A stretch of 64,000 nucleotides of DNA from Aquimarina amphilecti (GCF_900109375.1 NZ_FOAB01000012.1:32897-96896), one strand, 5' to 3'; shown: positions 19,817 to 28,515, numbered from the stretch's first letter. Numbers and translations are program-made. Notes: generated by a model not told the origin, from the sequence alone.

Positions 19817-20647
19817 ATGCCAATAATAACTTTAACTACTGATTTCGGAATCAAAGATCACTTTGTGTCTGCGGTTAAAGGTGCTATCTATACGGAATTA
19901 CCTGAAGCTACAATTGTTGATATTTCTCACGAAATCTCACCATTTCATATTACTGAAGCTGCTTACATTATTCAAAACGCTTATAAAAGCTTCCCGAAAG
20001 GAAGTATTCATATCGTTGGTATCGATAGCGAACTTAATCCAGAGAACAAACATATTGCAGTACAACTAGATGATCATTATTTCATCTGTGCTAATAATGG
20101 ATTGATTTCATTAATTGCTTCAGAATTTAGACCCGAGAAAATAGTAGAGATTAATATACATGATGCTATTGGAACTAATTTCCCTGTATTAGATGTTTTT
20201 GTAGCTGTGGCTTGTCATATTGCACGTGGGGGAACACTAGAGGTTATAGGGAAATCTATTTCTGATATTAAACTAATTAAAGGAATCACTCCTATCGTAA
20301 ACCTTGGTGACAAACAGATCGTAGGAAGCATAATATATATTGATAATTACGGGAACTTAATTACAAATATTACCCGCAAACTGTTTGATGATATAGGTAA
20401 AGGAAGAGCATTTAAAATTACAGCAAGAAGTGCTGTATTTAGTACAATATATGAACGCTATAGTGATGCCATAAATTTCAATATAGAAAAAAGCAAACGC
20501 GAAGAAGATGGAAAAAAATTAGCTGTATTTAATTCATCTGGATATTTAGAATTAGCAATTTATAAAAGTAACCCAAAAACTGTAGGAGGTGCCTCAAGTC
20601 TGTTTGGATTGCACTTTCGAGATACAGTAAGTATTACTTTTGAATGA
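19817..20647 (+). CDS. SAM hydroxide adenosyltransferase (DUF62) family protein lacking the usual catalytic triad
   Basis: 276 residues. The family start TLTTDFGIKDHFVSAVKG, VDISHEISPF and the C-terminal beta domain are clear. Typical members hydrolyse S-adenosylmethionine to adenosine and methionine using Asp-Arg-His. Here the segment that normally reads DPGVGT-x-R is DSELNPENK (D70 kept, Arg absent), and the usual F-H-G-R-D is FPVLD at residues 122-126 (His replaced by Pro). The common label 'chlorinase/fluorinase' is therefore not supported. Activity is uncertain. The ABM gene starts 38 bp later. Confidence 0.85.
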   Translation: MPIITLTTDFGIKDHFVSAVKGAIYTELPEATIVDISHEISPFHITEAAYIIQNAYKSFPKGSIHIVGIDSELNPENKHIAVQLDDHYFICANNGLISLIASEFRPEKIVEINIHDAIGTNFPVLDVFVAVACHIARGGTLEVIGKSISDIKLIKGITPIVNLGDKQIVGSIIYIDNYGNLITNITRKLFDDIGKGRAFKITARSAVFSTIYERYSDAINFNIEKSKREEDGKKLAVFNSSGYLELAIYKSNPKTVGGASSLFGLHFRDTVSITFE

Positions 20648-20685
20648 TCCATAATTCTTTTAAATTTTAAAATACTAAAATAACA

Positions 20686-20970
20686 ATGATCATAAGAATC
20701 GTGAAATTAGGTTTCATTCCAGAACAAATCGATGCTTTTTTGGAGAATTTCCATCAAAACAAGGATAAAATTCGAAATTTTGAAGGATGCACACACTTAA
20801 AATTAATAAGAGATATCCATCAAACCAATCAATTTTTCACTTATAGTCATTGGGAATCTGAAGAACATCTCAATAACTACAGGAACTCTTCGTTATTTAA
20901 AGGTGTTTGGGCAAATACTAAAAATAAGTTTAACCAAAAACCAGAAGCTTGGAGTGTTCAAGAAATATAG
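20686..20970 (+). CDS. ABM-fold (antibiotic biosynthesis monooxygenase-like) protein
   Basis: 94 residues, a single dimeric alpha+beta barrel domain. The pattern IIRIVKLGFIPEQIDAFLENF, FEGCTHLKLIRD and FFTYSHWESEEHLNNYRNS is typical. Members are small cofactor-free oxygenases, heme-handling proteins or stress proteins; nothing here decides which. Located between the SAM-hydrolase-like gene and gldFG. Confidence 0.8.
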   Translation: MIIRIVKLGFIPEQIDAFLENFHQNKDKIRNFEGCTHLKLIRDIHQTNQFFTYSHWESEEHLNNYRNSSLFKGVWANTKNKFNQKPEAWSVQEI

Positions 20971-20982
20971 ATAGTATCTTTC

Positions 20983-20990
20983 TACCTTTG
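20983..20990 (+). promoter_or_regulatory. -7 box for gldFG
   Basis: TACCTTTG is an exact match to TAnnTTTG, 69 bp before the gldFG ATG. No TTG at the standard spacing is seen, so the -33 region is weak. Confidence 0.45.
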
Positions 20991-21058
20991 GTAAAAAGAG
21001 TCTACTAAATTCTTATTTTCACCGTAAACTAATTCATAAAAAACGACAATACAAAAAT

Positions 21059-23461
21059 ATGCTTGCAGTTATAAGAAAAGAGATCAATACATTTTTTGCC
21101 TCCTCTGTAGGGTATTTAGTAATCGGTATATTTTTAGTTCTTAATGGCCTTTTTTTATGGGTATTCAAAGGTGAATTTAATATTCTGGATAGTGGTTTTG
21201 CTAACCTTTCTCCTTTCTTTTTAATCGCTCCCTGGATTTTGTTGTTTTTGATTCCTGCAATAACCATGAGAAGTATCGCAGAGGAAAGAAAACAAGGTAC
21301 TCTAGAACTTTTGAAAACTAAGCCTCTACAAAACTGGAAAATAGTTTTAGGAAAATATTTCGGAAGCCTATCTCTTATTATTATAGCACTGATTCCTAGC
21401 TTACTGTATGTAATTACTGTGCATCAGTTAGGGAATCCAGTAGGTAATCTAGATGTCGGTAGTACCATTGGATCCTATATTGCTCTTTTATTACTATGCG
21501 CTTCTTATACAGCAATAGGAACTTTTTCATCTTCGGTTACGAATAATCAAATAGTCGCTTTTTTAATTGGAGTATTTCTTTGTTTTCTATTCTATTTTGG
21601 ATTGAATGGATTGGCGGACTACCAATTACTAGGCGCAACGGATTATACTATTGAGCAAATCGGGATTCAGCTACATTATGAACGTATTAGTCAAGGAATT
21701 ATAGATACTAGAGATATTGTATATTTTATAAGTATTATCTCATTGTTCGTTTTTCTGACAACCATTATACTTCGACAATACCCTTCCAAAACTATTCTAA
21801 AATTTGCATCTTTTGCTGCTATCGCAGTTGTAATACTTAACATTGGGGGCAGTTCTTTATACAAGCGTTTTGATCTTACTGCGGATAATCGTTTTACTCT
21901 TTCTGAAGCAACAGAAAACTTATTACAAGAAGCAGAAGTACCTATTTCGATTGATGTACTACTAGAAGGTGATTTTCCTTCGGAATTTAGAAGATTACAA
22001 GGGGAGACTAAACAAATTTTAGAAGAGTTTAATGCTATAAACCCTAACATACAATATGTTTTCACAAATCCAATTGAAGAAGAAGAATTTAGGAAGGAGA
22101 CATTAGAAGAATTACAAAGATTAGGATTGACTCCTATGGAAGTTAGCGTCCAAGAAAGCGGAAAAACTGAAATAGAAACTGTTGTTCCTTGGGCAATTAT
22201 GAATTATCAAAACCGAAGTGTTAAAGTTGCTTTGGTAAAAAATACAATTGGAGCCACTACCGAAGAAAGAGTTAAAAATTCTATTCAACAATTAGAATAT
22301 GTTTTTGCTGATGCTCTAAAAAAACTAATCCATCCCAAAAAACATAAAATTGCCGTAATAAAGGGAAATGGACAATTACCTGATGTAAAAATAGCAGATT
22401 TTATAAAAACACTTCAGGAGTATTATTTTGTTGGGGCCTTTACTTTAGATTCCGTTGCTTCCAATCCCGAAAAAACATTACAAGATTTACAAAAGTTTGA
22501 TCTCGTAATTAATGCAAAACCAACAAAACCATTTTCTGAAAAAGAAAAATATGTATTAGATCAGTTTATTATGGACGGTGGAAAATCTCTATGGCTAGTA
22601 GAATCTGTTGCTATGGAAATTGATAGTTTGTTTACTCCACAGTCCCAAGGTTCGGCAGTAGCTTTTATGCAAGATCTAAGATTAGGGGATGCACTATTTT
22701 CTTATGGCGTACGAATTAATCCTGTTATAGTTAACGACCTCTACTCTGCTCCACTAATGCTTGCAGCTGGTCAAGGGAATGACACCCAGTTTACACCTCA
22801 TCCTTGGTTTTACGCTTCATTGACTAAAAACAACGGAAACCACCCCATAGTTAAAAACATTGAATCCGTAAAATTTGAGTTTTCAAACCAGATAGACACC
22901 CTAAAAAATGATATTACCAAAACCGTATTATTAACCAGTTCAGAACGATCAAAGTTAGAAGGGATTCCTGCAGAGATTCGACTTGATAATATCATTGGAC
23001 AAAAGCCAGATATAACAACTTACACGGAAGGGAACCACAACCTTGCAGTTTTATTAGAAGGTAACTTTAAATCAGTTTATAAGGATCGAATAAAACCTTT
23101 TAAACTTAATAATAGTGGAAAGGATACTAGTATCGAAACAAAGATGGTTGTAATTGCGGATGGAGATGTTATTAAGAACGGTATTAGAAAAGGAAGGCCA
23201 ATTACTTTGGGATACGACCCATACTTAAATCTACAGTATGGAAACAAGGAGTTTTTATTAAACACCGTCAACTATTTACTGGATGATTCTGGTTTAACAG
23301 CGGTAAGAGGAAAAGAAATCAACATTGCTTTTTTAAATATAGAAAAAGTAGTAGCTACTAGAAGCTTTTGGCAAATACTGAACATCATAGTTCCATTACT
23401 AATTTTAGGATTGTTTGGAGTTGGATTCTCATTTATTAGAAAAAGAAAATACCGAAAATAA
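21059..23461 (+). CDS. Fused gliding-motility ABC transporter protein GldF-GldG
   Basis: 800 residues. Residues 1 to about 240 form an ABC-2 type permease with six membrane segments and the GldF motif RSIAEERKQGTLELL. Residues from about 247 form GldG: a membrane helix (ILKFASFAAIAVVILNI), YKRFDLTADNRFTLSEAT, a large periplasmic GldG domain, and a C-terminal helix (IIVPLLILGLFGVGFSF). In Flavobacterium johnsoniae these are, as I recall, two proteins. Here the frame runs on through LRQYPSK (about 21780) with no stop or internal start. With the ATPase GldA they form a transporter linked to gliding. gldA is not in this window. Confidence 0.88.
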   Translation: MLAVIRKEINTFFASSVGYLVIGIFLVLNGLFLWVFKGEFNILDSGFANLSPFFLIAPWILLFLIPAITMRSIAEERKQGTLELLKTKPLQNWKIVLGKYFGSLSLIIIALIPSLLYVITVHQLGNPVGNLDVGSTIGSYIALLLLCASYTAIGTFSSSVTNNQIVAFLIGVFLCFLFYFGLNGLADYQLLGATDYTIEQIGIQLHYERISQGIIDTRDIVYFISIISLFVFLTTIILRQYPSKTILKFASFAAIAVVILNIGGSSLYKRFDLTADNRFTLSEATENLLQEAEVPISIDVLLEGDFPSEFRRLQGETKQILEEFNAINPNIQYVFTNPIEEEEFRKETLEELQRLGLTPMEVSVQESGKTEIETVVPWAIMNYQNRSVKVALVKNTIGATTEERVKNSIQQLEYVFADALKKLIHPKKHKIAVIKGNGQLPDVKIADFIKTLQEYYFVGAFTLDSVASNPEKTLQDLQKFDLVINAKPTKPFSEKEKYVLDQFIMDGGKSLWLVESVAMEIDSLFTPQSQGSAVAFMQDLRLGDALFSYGVRINPVIVNDLYSAPLMLAAGQGNDTQFTPHPWFYASLTKNNGNHPIVKNIESVKFEFSNQIDTLKNDITKTVLLTSSERSKLEGIPAEIRLDNIIGQKPDITTYTEGNHNLAVLLEGNFKSVYKDRIKPFKLNNSGKDTSIETKMVVIADGDVIKNGIRKGRPITLGYDPYLNLQYGNKEFLLNTVNYLLDDSGLTAVRGKEINIAFLNIEKVVATRSFWQILNIIVPLLILGLFGVGFSFIRKRKYRK

Positions 23462-23474
23462 TTTAGTTGTTTAA

Positions 23475-23512
23475 TTGATCAGAAAACTCCAGTTAAAGAG
23501 CTTTCTGATCAA
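23475..23512. terminator. Hairpin between gldFG and the convergent peptide gene
   Basis: TTGATCAGAAA (23475-23485) pairs perfectly with 23502-23512 around a 16-nt loop. It sits 13 bp after the gldFG stop and 17 bp beyond the stop of the convergent peptide gene. There is no long T tract, so termination in either direction is only likely. Confidence 0.45.
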
Positions 23513-23529
23513 AAAACTGTTTTAATCAA

Positions 23530-23742
23530 TTAAATACAGCATTGCCCATTTTGCACAGTACCAAAGCAAACTGCTCCGCTTGGACTAGGAACAGCGCAAT
23601 TTACTCCATCAATATCTACAAGGTAAAACCTGTGACATCCTCTCTGACAATCAGACAAACCAAGCATTCCTCCTTTGATTTCTTTTTGAGAAGATTTAGA
23701 TAATGTTTTAATTCCAGAAATTGAATTCATCATTTTTTTCAT
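23530..23742 (-). CDS. Cys-rich precursor peptide with double-glycine-type leader
   Basis: 70 residues. The first 25 (MKKMMNSISGIKTLSKSSQK then EIKGG) form a leader ending in Gly-Gly, the usual cut site of C39 peptidases that process bacteriocin and RiPP precursors. The core has six cysteines (DCQRGC, NC, VC, QCC). The leader shares GI-x-x-L-[ST]-K-x-x-Q-x-x-IKG with three tandem genes at 31534-32409. No transporter or modifying enzyme is adjacent. A secreted bacteriocin-like or signalling peptide is an inference. Confidence 0.6.
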   Translation of the reverse strand: MKKMMNSISGIKTLSKSSQKEIKGGMLGLSDCQRGCHRFYLVDIDGVNCAVPSPSGAVCFGTVQNGQCCI

Positions 23743-23977
23743 AATAAAGGTTTTAAGAATTTAAATTATCTTACATTAATCACAACCAATTAACATAAAT
23801 TTTCCCTTTAAAACTACAATCTAAAAACTATTAAAATGTTATAAAACTGTTATTTAACTAAAACAAGCTAATCCAAAATCTCTATTTTCTTTAGTTAGCA
23901 TTATGCATAGGATATACTTTCTAGTAATAAGATGATATGTTTAAAATTTATTATATTATAATCACTAAATAAAAACA

Positions 23978-24547
23978 ATGGATTCATTAGTATATATATC
24001 AGGTATTAAAAAACAATTCTTGTATTATAAATCATTAGGAGAAAAAACAATAGATCAAGTCTCTGACAAAAATTTGTTTTGGCAGTATAATGAAGATAGT
24101 AATAGTATAGCGATTATTGCAAAACATCTATGGGGTAATATGAAATCTCGCTGGACAGATTTTCTAACCTCAGATGGGGAAAAAGAATGGAGAGCACGTG
24201 ATAAAGAGTTTGAGAATGATATTAAATCTAAAGAAGAATTATTAATAAAGTGGAACGAAGGATGGGAATGCCTTTTTAGCGCATTGGATGCAATTAATGA
24301 AACTAATATTGACCAACCTATTTATATTAGAAATATTGAACATAGTATAACCGAAGCAATTAATAGACAACTAGCTCATTATTCATATCATATCGGACAA
24401 ATAGTTTTTATCGGAAAAATGCTTAGCGCACAACCTTGGAAATCATTATCTATTGCTAAAGGAGCATCTAAGTCTTATAACACAAAACGTTTTGCCCAAC
24501 CAAAACATAAAGCACATTATACAGATAAATTAATGAAAGATAAGTAA
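23978..24547 (+). CDS. DUF1572 (DinB-superfamily) protein
   Basis: 189 residues. A four-helix DinB/YfiT-like bundle is indicated, with candidate metal-binding histidines in AIIAKHLWGNM and LAHYSYHIGQIVFIGKML (spacing H-x3-H). DinB-fold proteins include bacillithiol- or mycothiol-dependent enzymes, but DUF1572 members have no established activity that I know of. The gene stands alone and converges with the next one. Confidence 0.8.
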   Translation: MDSLVYISGIKKQFLYYKSLGEKTIDQVSDKNLFWQYNEDSNSIAIIAKHLWGNMKSRWTDFLTSDGEKEWRARDKEFENDIKSKEELLIKWNEGWECLFSALDAINETNIDQPIYIRNIEHSITEAINRQLAHYSYHIGQIVFIGKMLSAQPWKSLSIAKGASKSYNTKRFAQPKHKAHYTDKLMKDK

Positions 24548-24581
24548 ATTTTGTACAATATTACATTCTCTATAACTTGTA

Positions 24582-25556
24582 TTAGATTGCTCCTTGTTTT
24601 TTATTTTTTTTGCCCCAAGCTTTCGCAAAATTTACATGAAACAATACTTCATTATTATTATTTTTAATTCTCTTAAACCATTTTAGTTGTTTAGGGCTTA
24701 AGAAATGTGATGCGTCCTTACCGTAACCCAAAGTGCTGTTAATCTTAGTCTGCTGAAGCTTGGTTAATGGTATGTATTTAAATTTTGTTTGTTGTAAGTA
24801 GTAATGTATGTCCTTTGACGAAGATTGATAAGATTGTTTATTATCAATTAAAGTCATACCACTAGATTTTGCATATGCATCTAATACTTTTTTAGTCAAC
24901 TCCTTAGCATCATATACAACTTCTACTACCTCACTATGATTTATAAAACCTGATTCCGTATTTAATACATCTGGTAATCTACCCAACTCTTTTTCACCAG
25001 ACCAGAAACACGACATCTTGTAGTAAGCTTTATCAGTTTTGTTTACAGACAATTCTTGTTCCAGCAAATTGATATATTCAGGGATTTTTTGTCCTCTCCC
25101 CACTATAGCTTCTTGCATACTCTTACACAAACGCAGTGCCGAATAATCATCTGCTATACGATTTATTACATCATCTCCATTACTATCAATAATACGTACT
25201 ACGGGATTGTTCCAACTAGGTTCATTATACTTGCGAAGTATTTGCGCATCTTTATCGCCTTTGTTATTAAATATAGCTAATGGGATAAATGAATTTTCTA
25301 TGGCTTCAACCATAAGAGGGTGACTTAAAACATTATGTCCATAGTTTCTACAAGTACTGCAACCTGGAACTTCCTGAAATAAAATTAACACGTCTTTATT
25401 TTCTTCTCTAGCAATCTTTATTGCTGTATCGTAATCCCTTAACCATCGTACTTTTCCTAGTTCTTCACTTTGATTAGAAGGATCTGTGGTACTCTGCGCC
25501 AGAAGAAGGTTACTTGTTAGTAACACGAATATTATAAATTGAATTTTGAATTTCAT
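24582..25556 (-). CDS. Thioredoxin-like protein with an MsrA-like C-terminal domain (VPG[U/C]-type)
   Basis: 324 residues with signal peptide (cleavage near LLLAQ, residue 21). The thioredoxin-like domain has EVPGCSTCRNYG; C66 and C69 form a CxxC. The C-terminal third is MsrA-like: SCFWSGE with C183 in the position of the MsrA nucleophile, then GRLPDVLNTESGF and EVVEVVYD. I recall a family in which the first Cys is selenocysteine (VPGUxxT, type 2); here the codon is an ordinary Cys. It probably acts in the periplasm on oxidised methionine, with the thioredoxin half as reductant. Confidence 0.75.
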   Translation of the reverse strand: MKFKIQFIIFVLLTSNLLLAQSTTDPSNQSEELGKVRWLRDYDTAIKIAREENKDVLILFQEVPGCSTCRNYGHNVLSHPLMVEAIENSFIPLAIFNNKGDKDAQILRKYNEPSWNNPVVRIIDSNGDDVINRIADDYSALRLCKSMQEAIVGRGQKIPEYINLLEQELSVNKTDKAYYKMSCFWSGEKELGRLPDVLNTESGFINHSEVVEVVYDAKELTKKVLDAYAKSSGMTLIDNKQSYQSSSKDIHYYLQQTKFKYIPLTKLQQTKINSTLGYGKDASHFLSPKQLKWFKRIKNNNNEVLFHVNFAKAWGKKNKKQGAI

Positions 25557-25753
25557 AGGTATATCAGCAAGAATTTTACTTTATGCGTCGATATTTGTTG
25601 TAAAAACTAACACCAATAAATGGTTTATTTTGAAGAATCCCTTTATTACATAGTAAAGCTAATATCTGCATCTGATCAAACATAGTCAATAACTCCTAGC
25701 TGTTTGTTAATAACTAACGTTTTTGGCATAATGAAATCCTTGTAGATTACAAT

Positions 25754-25761
25754 TATATTTG
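25754..25761 (+). promoter_or_regulatory. -7 box for dnaN
   Basis: TATATTTG is an exact match to the Bacteroidota -7 consensus, 58 bp before the dnaN start. TTG trinucleotides lie 11 and 28 bp upstream, neither at the ideal distance. Confidence 0.45.
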
Positions 25762-25819
25762 CGTTAGTCATTAAATATGGCAACTGTAAAAACAGTACTA
25801 ATCTAAAAAAATTAAACGG

Positions 25820-26938
25820 GTGAAATTCATAGTTTCCAGTTCGTATTTATTAAAGCAACTTCAAGTATTAGGTGGAGTTATCAATAATAGTAATACATTA
25901 CCTATCCTAGATAACTTCTTATTTGAATTAGATAATAACTCCTTAACAGTTTCTGCATCTGACTTGGAGACTACTATGTCTGCTAAACTAGAGGTTGAGT
26001 CTTCTGATGAAGGAATTATTGCAGTACCAGCGAAGTTATTACTAGAGACATTAAAAACGTTTCCGGAGCAACCACTTACGTTTGTTGCGGGAGATAATAA
26101 TACCATAGAAATTAGTTCTAATCACGGTAAATATGCATTAGCATACGCAGATGGTGAAGAATTCCCAAAAGCGGTAGAATTAGAAGACCCAAGTTCTACA
26201 ACATTATTAGGAGATATTTTAGCTACCGCGATTAGTAAAACGATTTTTGCTACTGGTAACGATGATCTTAGACCAGTTATGAGTGGAGTATTTTTCCAAT
26301 TCTCTACAGAAAGTTTAACTTTTGTAGCTACGGATGCACACAAGCTGGTAAAATACTCTCGTGAAGATGTAAAAGCATCTCAATCCGCTGAGTTTATTAT
26401 GCCAAAAAAACCTTTAAATCTTTTAAAAGGAATTTTAGCAGGAAGTGATACAGAAGTATTAATTGAGTACAATGAATCGAATGCAAAATTCACCTTTGAA
26501 GAGACCGAATTAATTTGTAGATTAATAGATGGAAAATATCCTAATTATGAAGCAGTAATTCCTAAAGAAAATCCTAATAAATTAATTATACCTCGCACTC
26601 AATTTTTAAACTCTGTACGTAGGGTTTCTATTTTCTCAAACAAAACTACACATCAAATAAGATTAAAAATAGCTGGTGCAGAATTAAACATATCTGCAGA
26701 AGATATTGATTACTCTAATAAAGCAGAAGAAAGACTTACTTGTGATTATCAGGGAGATGATATGCAGATTGGTTTCAATTCTCGTTTCTTAAGTGAAATG
26801 CTTAATAATCTAAATGCCGATGATGTACAACTAGAAATGTCATTGCCTAATAGAGCTGGAATTCTAACTCCTACAGATGGATTAGATGAAGGAGAGAGTG
26901 TTACAATGCTTGTAATGCCTGTAATGTTAAACAACTAA
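25820..26938 (+). CDS. dnaN: DNA polymerase III beta sliding clamp
   Basis: 372 residues in three clamp domains. The start is GTG at 25820, placing KFIVSSSYLLKQLQVLGGVI at the N-terminus as in homologues. The end (ESVTMLVMPVMLNN) carries the C-terminal MPV-x-L motif near the hydrophobic pocket that binds polymerase and other clamp partners. It forms the dimeric ring that tethers replication enzymes to DNA. dnaA is not adjacent, so the window gives no evidence of the replication origin. A strong terminator follows. Confidence 0.98.
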   Translation: MKFIVSSSYLLKQLQVLGGVINNSNTLPILDNFLFELDNNSLTVSASDLETTMSAKLEVESSDEGIIAVPAKLLLETLKTFPEQPLTFVAGDNNTIEISSNHGKYALAYADGEEFPKAVELEDPSSTTLLGDILATAISKTIFATGNDDLRPVMSGVFFQFSTESLTFVATDAHKLVKYSREDVKASQSAEFIMPKKPLNLLKGILAGSDTEVLIEYNESNAKFTFEETELICRLIDGKYPNYEAVIPKENPNKLIIPRTQFLNSVRRVSIFSNKTTHQIRLKIAGAELNISAEDIDYSNKAEERLTCDYQGDDMQIGFNSRFLSEMLNNLNADDVQLEMSLPNRAGILTPTDGLDEGESVTMLVMPVMLNN

Positions 26939-26964
26939 GATACTTCCTTAAATAACAACATAAG

Positions 26965-26995
26965 AGAGTCTGATTATTATTTATAATCAGACTCT
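26965..26995 (+). terminator. dnaN terminator
   Basis: 13-bp perfect stem (26965-26977 with 26983-26995), 5-nt loop, followed by a T-rich stretch. Confidence 0.85.
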
Positions 26996-27092
26996 TCTAT
27001 TTTTAGATATTTAAATAAAATACCTAACAGATAAAACTTATACTTTTTTATATTTTTACAATAGTTAAAATCGTATTTAGAATATACACTCT

Positions 27093-27662
27093 ATGCATCT
27101 TCAGGAAATTTTTCAAGGCCTAATATTAAATGAAACGCATAAAAAGATCATTAGCGAAAAGTTAAAAAAAACAACTATTACCAAAGGAGAAACTTTACTA
27201 TATCCTGATGATACAGCTTCGTATCAATACTATGTAGAAGGTGGATGTCTAAGATCTTTTTTTACAGATACATCAGCTAAAGAACATACCATACAATTTG
27301 CTATCAAAGACTGGTGGATTAGTGATTACACCGCCTTTTTTAAAAAAGGTAAAGCAATTCTTCAAATTGAATGCATTCAGGATGCTACTCTTTTAAGACT
27401 TTCTAGAGATGATATGAAAGCAATTTTTGATTTAGTTCCTGGAATAGAACGATATTTTAGGATCAAAACCGAATCATATATCAGTTCTTTTCAAAAGAGA
27501 ATCATTGGAGATCTATCAAAAACAGCAACAGAACAATATGTAGAATTCGTAAATACGTATCCTAATATTGAGCAATTAGTAAAGAATTATCATATAGCAT
27601 CTTATTTAGGAATTACCTCTGAAAGCCTAAGTAGAATTAGAAAAGAAATCACAAAAAAATAA
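27093..27662 (+). CDS. Crp/Fnr-family transcription regulator
   Basis: 189 residues. An N-terminal cyclic-nucleotide-binding-like barrel (TITKGETLLYPDDTASYQYYVEGGCLRSFF, then IECIQDATLLRLSRDDM) is followed by a C-terminal winged helix (YHIASYLGITSESLSRIRKEI). The R-x-A phosphate-binding signature for cAMP is not evident, so the ligand is unknown. It lies 76 bp before a DJ-1/PfpI lipoprotein gene, which may be its target. Confidence 0.85.
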   Translation: MHLQEIFQGLILNETHKKIISEKLKKTTITKGETLLYPDDTASYQYYVEGGCLRSFFTDTSAKEHTIQFAIKDWWISDYTAFFKKGKAILQIECIQDATLLRLSRDDMKAIFDLVPGIERYFRIKTESYISSFQKRIIGDLSKTATEQYVEFVNTYPNIEQLVKNYHIASYLGITSESLSRIRKEITKK

Positions 27663-27707
27663 ATATTTTTCTTACCATACATCATTTTTTTGGTTTTCAT
27701 GTTACTT

Positions 27708-27715
27708 TAATTTTG
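27708..27715 (+). promoter_or_regulatory. -7 box for the DJ-1/PfpI lipoprotein gene
   Basis: TAATTTTG matches TAnnTTTG exactly, 23 bp before the ATG. The nearest TTG (27690-27692) is 15 bp upstream, slightly short. It suggests the gene has its own promoter apart from the upstream regulator. Confidence 0.5.
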
Positions 27716-27738
27716 CTTTTAAATAACATAGAAAAAAA

Positions 27739-28515
27739 ATGAAAAAAATTATTAGCCTTACCACTCTAATCATATTGTTTGCTTCTTGCGGTAAAGAGAC
27801 TGAAAATAAAACATCAACAAAACAACAAGATCAGATGAAAAAAGTATTATTTGTATTAACTAGCCATAGTGATTTAGGAGATACTGGAGAAAAAACAGGG
27901 TTTTGGATTGAAGAGTTCGCCTCACCTTATTATTTTTTAAAGGATAAAGGAGTAGATATTACGATTGCATCTCCAAAAGGAGGACAACCTCCGATAGACC
28001 CTAAAAGTGAACTGCCAGATTTTCAGACTCCAGCTACCAAAAGATTTAACGAAGATCAAGAAACTCAAAATGTATTAAAAAACAGCGTAAAACTAGAGAG
28101 TGTTAATGCTAATGATTATGATGCTATATTTTATCCAGGTGGCCACGGACCATTGTGGGATTTAGCTGAAGACAAAAATTCGATCAAATTAATTGAAGCT
28201 TTTTACCAACAACACAAACCAGTTGCAGCGGTATGCCACGCCCCAGCAATATTTAAAAACGCAAAAGGAATTGATGGATCACCTTTAGTACAAGGTAAAA
28301 AGGTTACAGGGTTTTCGAATACAGAAGAAGCTGCAGTTCAGTTAACAGACGTAGTGCCTTTTCTTGTAGAAGATATGTTAATAGCTAATGGAGGAAGTTA
28401 CTCTAAAGGAACAGATTGGGCTCCATATGCTCTAGAAGATGGATTTCTAATTACCGGACAAAATCCTGCATCTTCAGAACTTGTTGCCGAAAAACTATTA
28501 GGTCAATTGAAATAG
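27739..28515 (+). CDS. DJ-1/PfpI (Hsp31-like) lipoprotein
   Basis: 258 residues. MKKIISLTTLIILFASC is a lipoprotein signal peptide (lipobox FASC). The mature part is a class I glutamine-amidotransferase-like fold with the nucleophile elbow AVCHAPAIF and the conserved Glu in FWIEEFASPYYFLKDKG. Close cytoplasmic relatives act as glyoxalase III or deglycase-like enzymes and holding chaperones. A membrane-anchored periplasmic form is less usual. The upstream Crp-like gene may control it. Confidence 0.85.
   Translation: MKKIISLTTLIILFASCGKETENKTSTKQQDQMKKVLFVLTSHSDLGDTGEKTGFWIEEFASPYYFLKDKGVDITIASPKGGQPPIDPKSELPDFQTPATKRFNEDQETQNVLKNSVKLESVNANDYDAIFYPGGHGPLWDLAEDKNSIKLIEAFYQQHKPVAAVCHAPAIFKNAKGIDGSPLVQGKKVTGFSNTEEAAVQLTDVVPFLVEDMLIANGGSYSKGTDWAPYALEDGFLITGQNPASSELVAEKLLGQLK

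Noticed and set aside
19817..20647. SAM-dependent chlorinase or fluorinase
   Set aside because: It lacks the halogenase-specific features that I know and even the hydroxide-adding triad; a family-level name only is justified.
24582..25556. Selenoprotein (in-frame UGA at the VPGU site)
   Set aside because: The codon encodes Cys and the frame is open throughout; no selenocysteine insertion is needed.
25820..26938. Replication origin near dnaN
   Set aside because: dnaA is not adjacent and no cluster of DnaA boxes was seen; dnaN is often far from the origin in flavobacteria.
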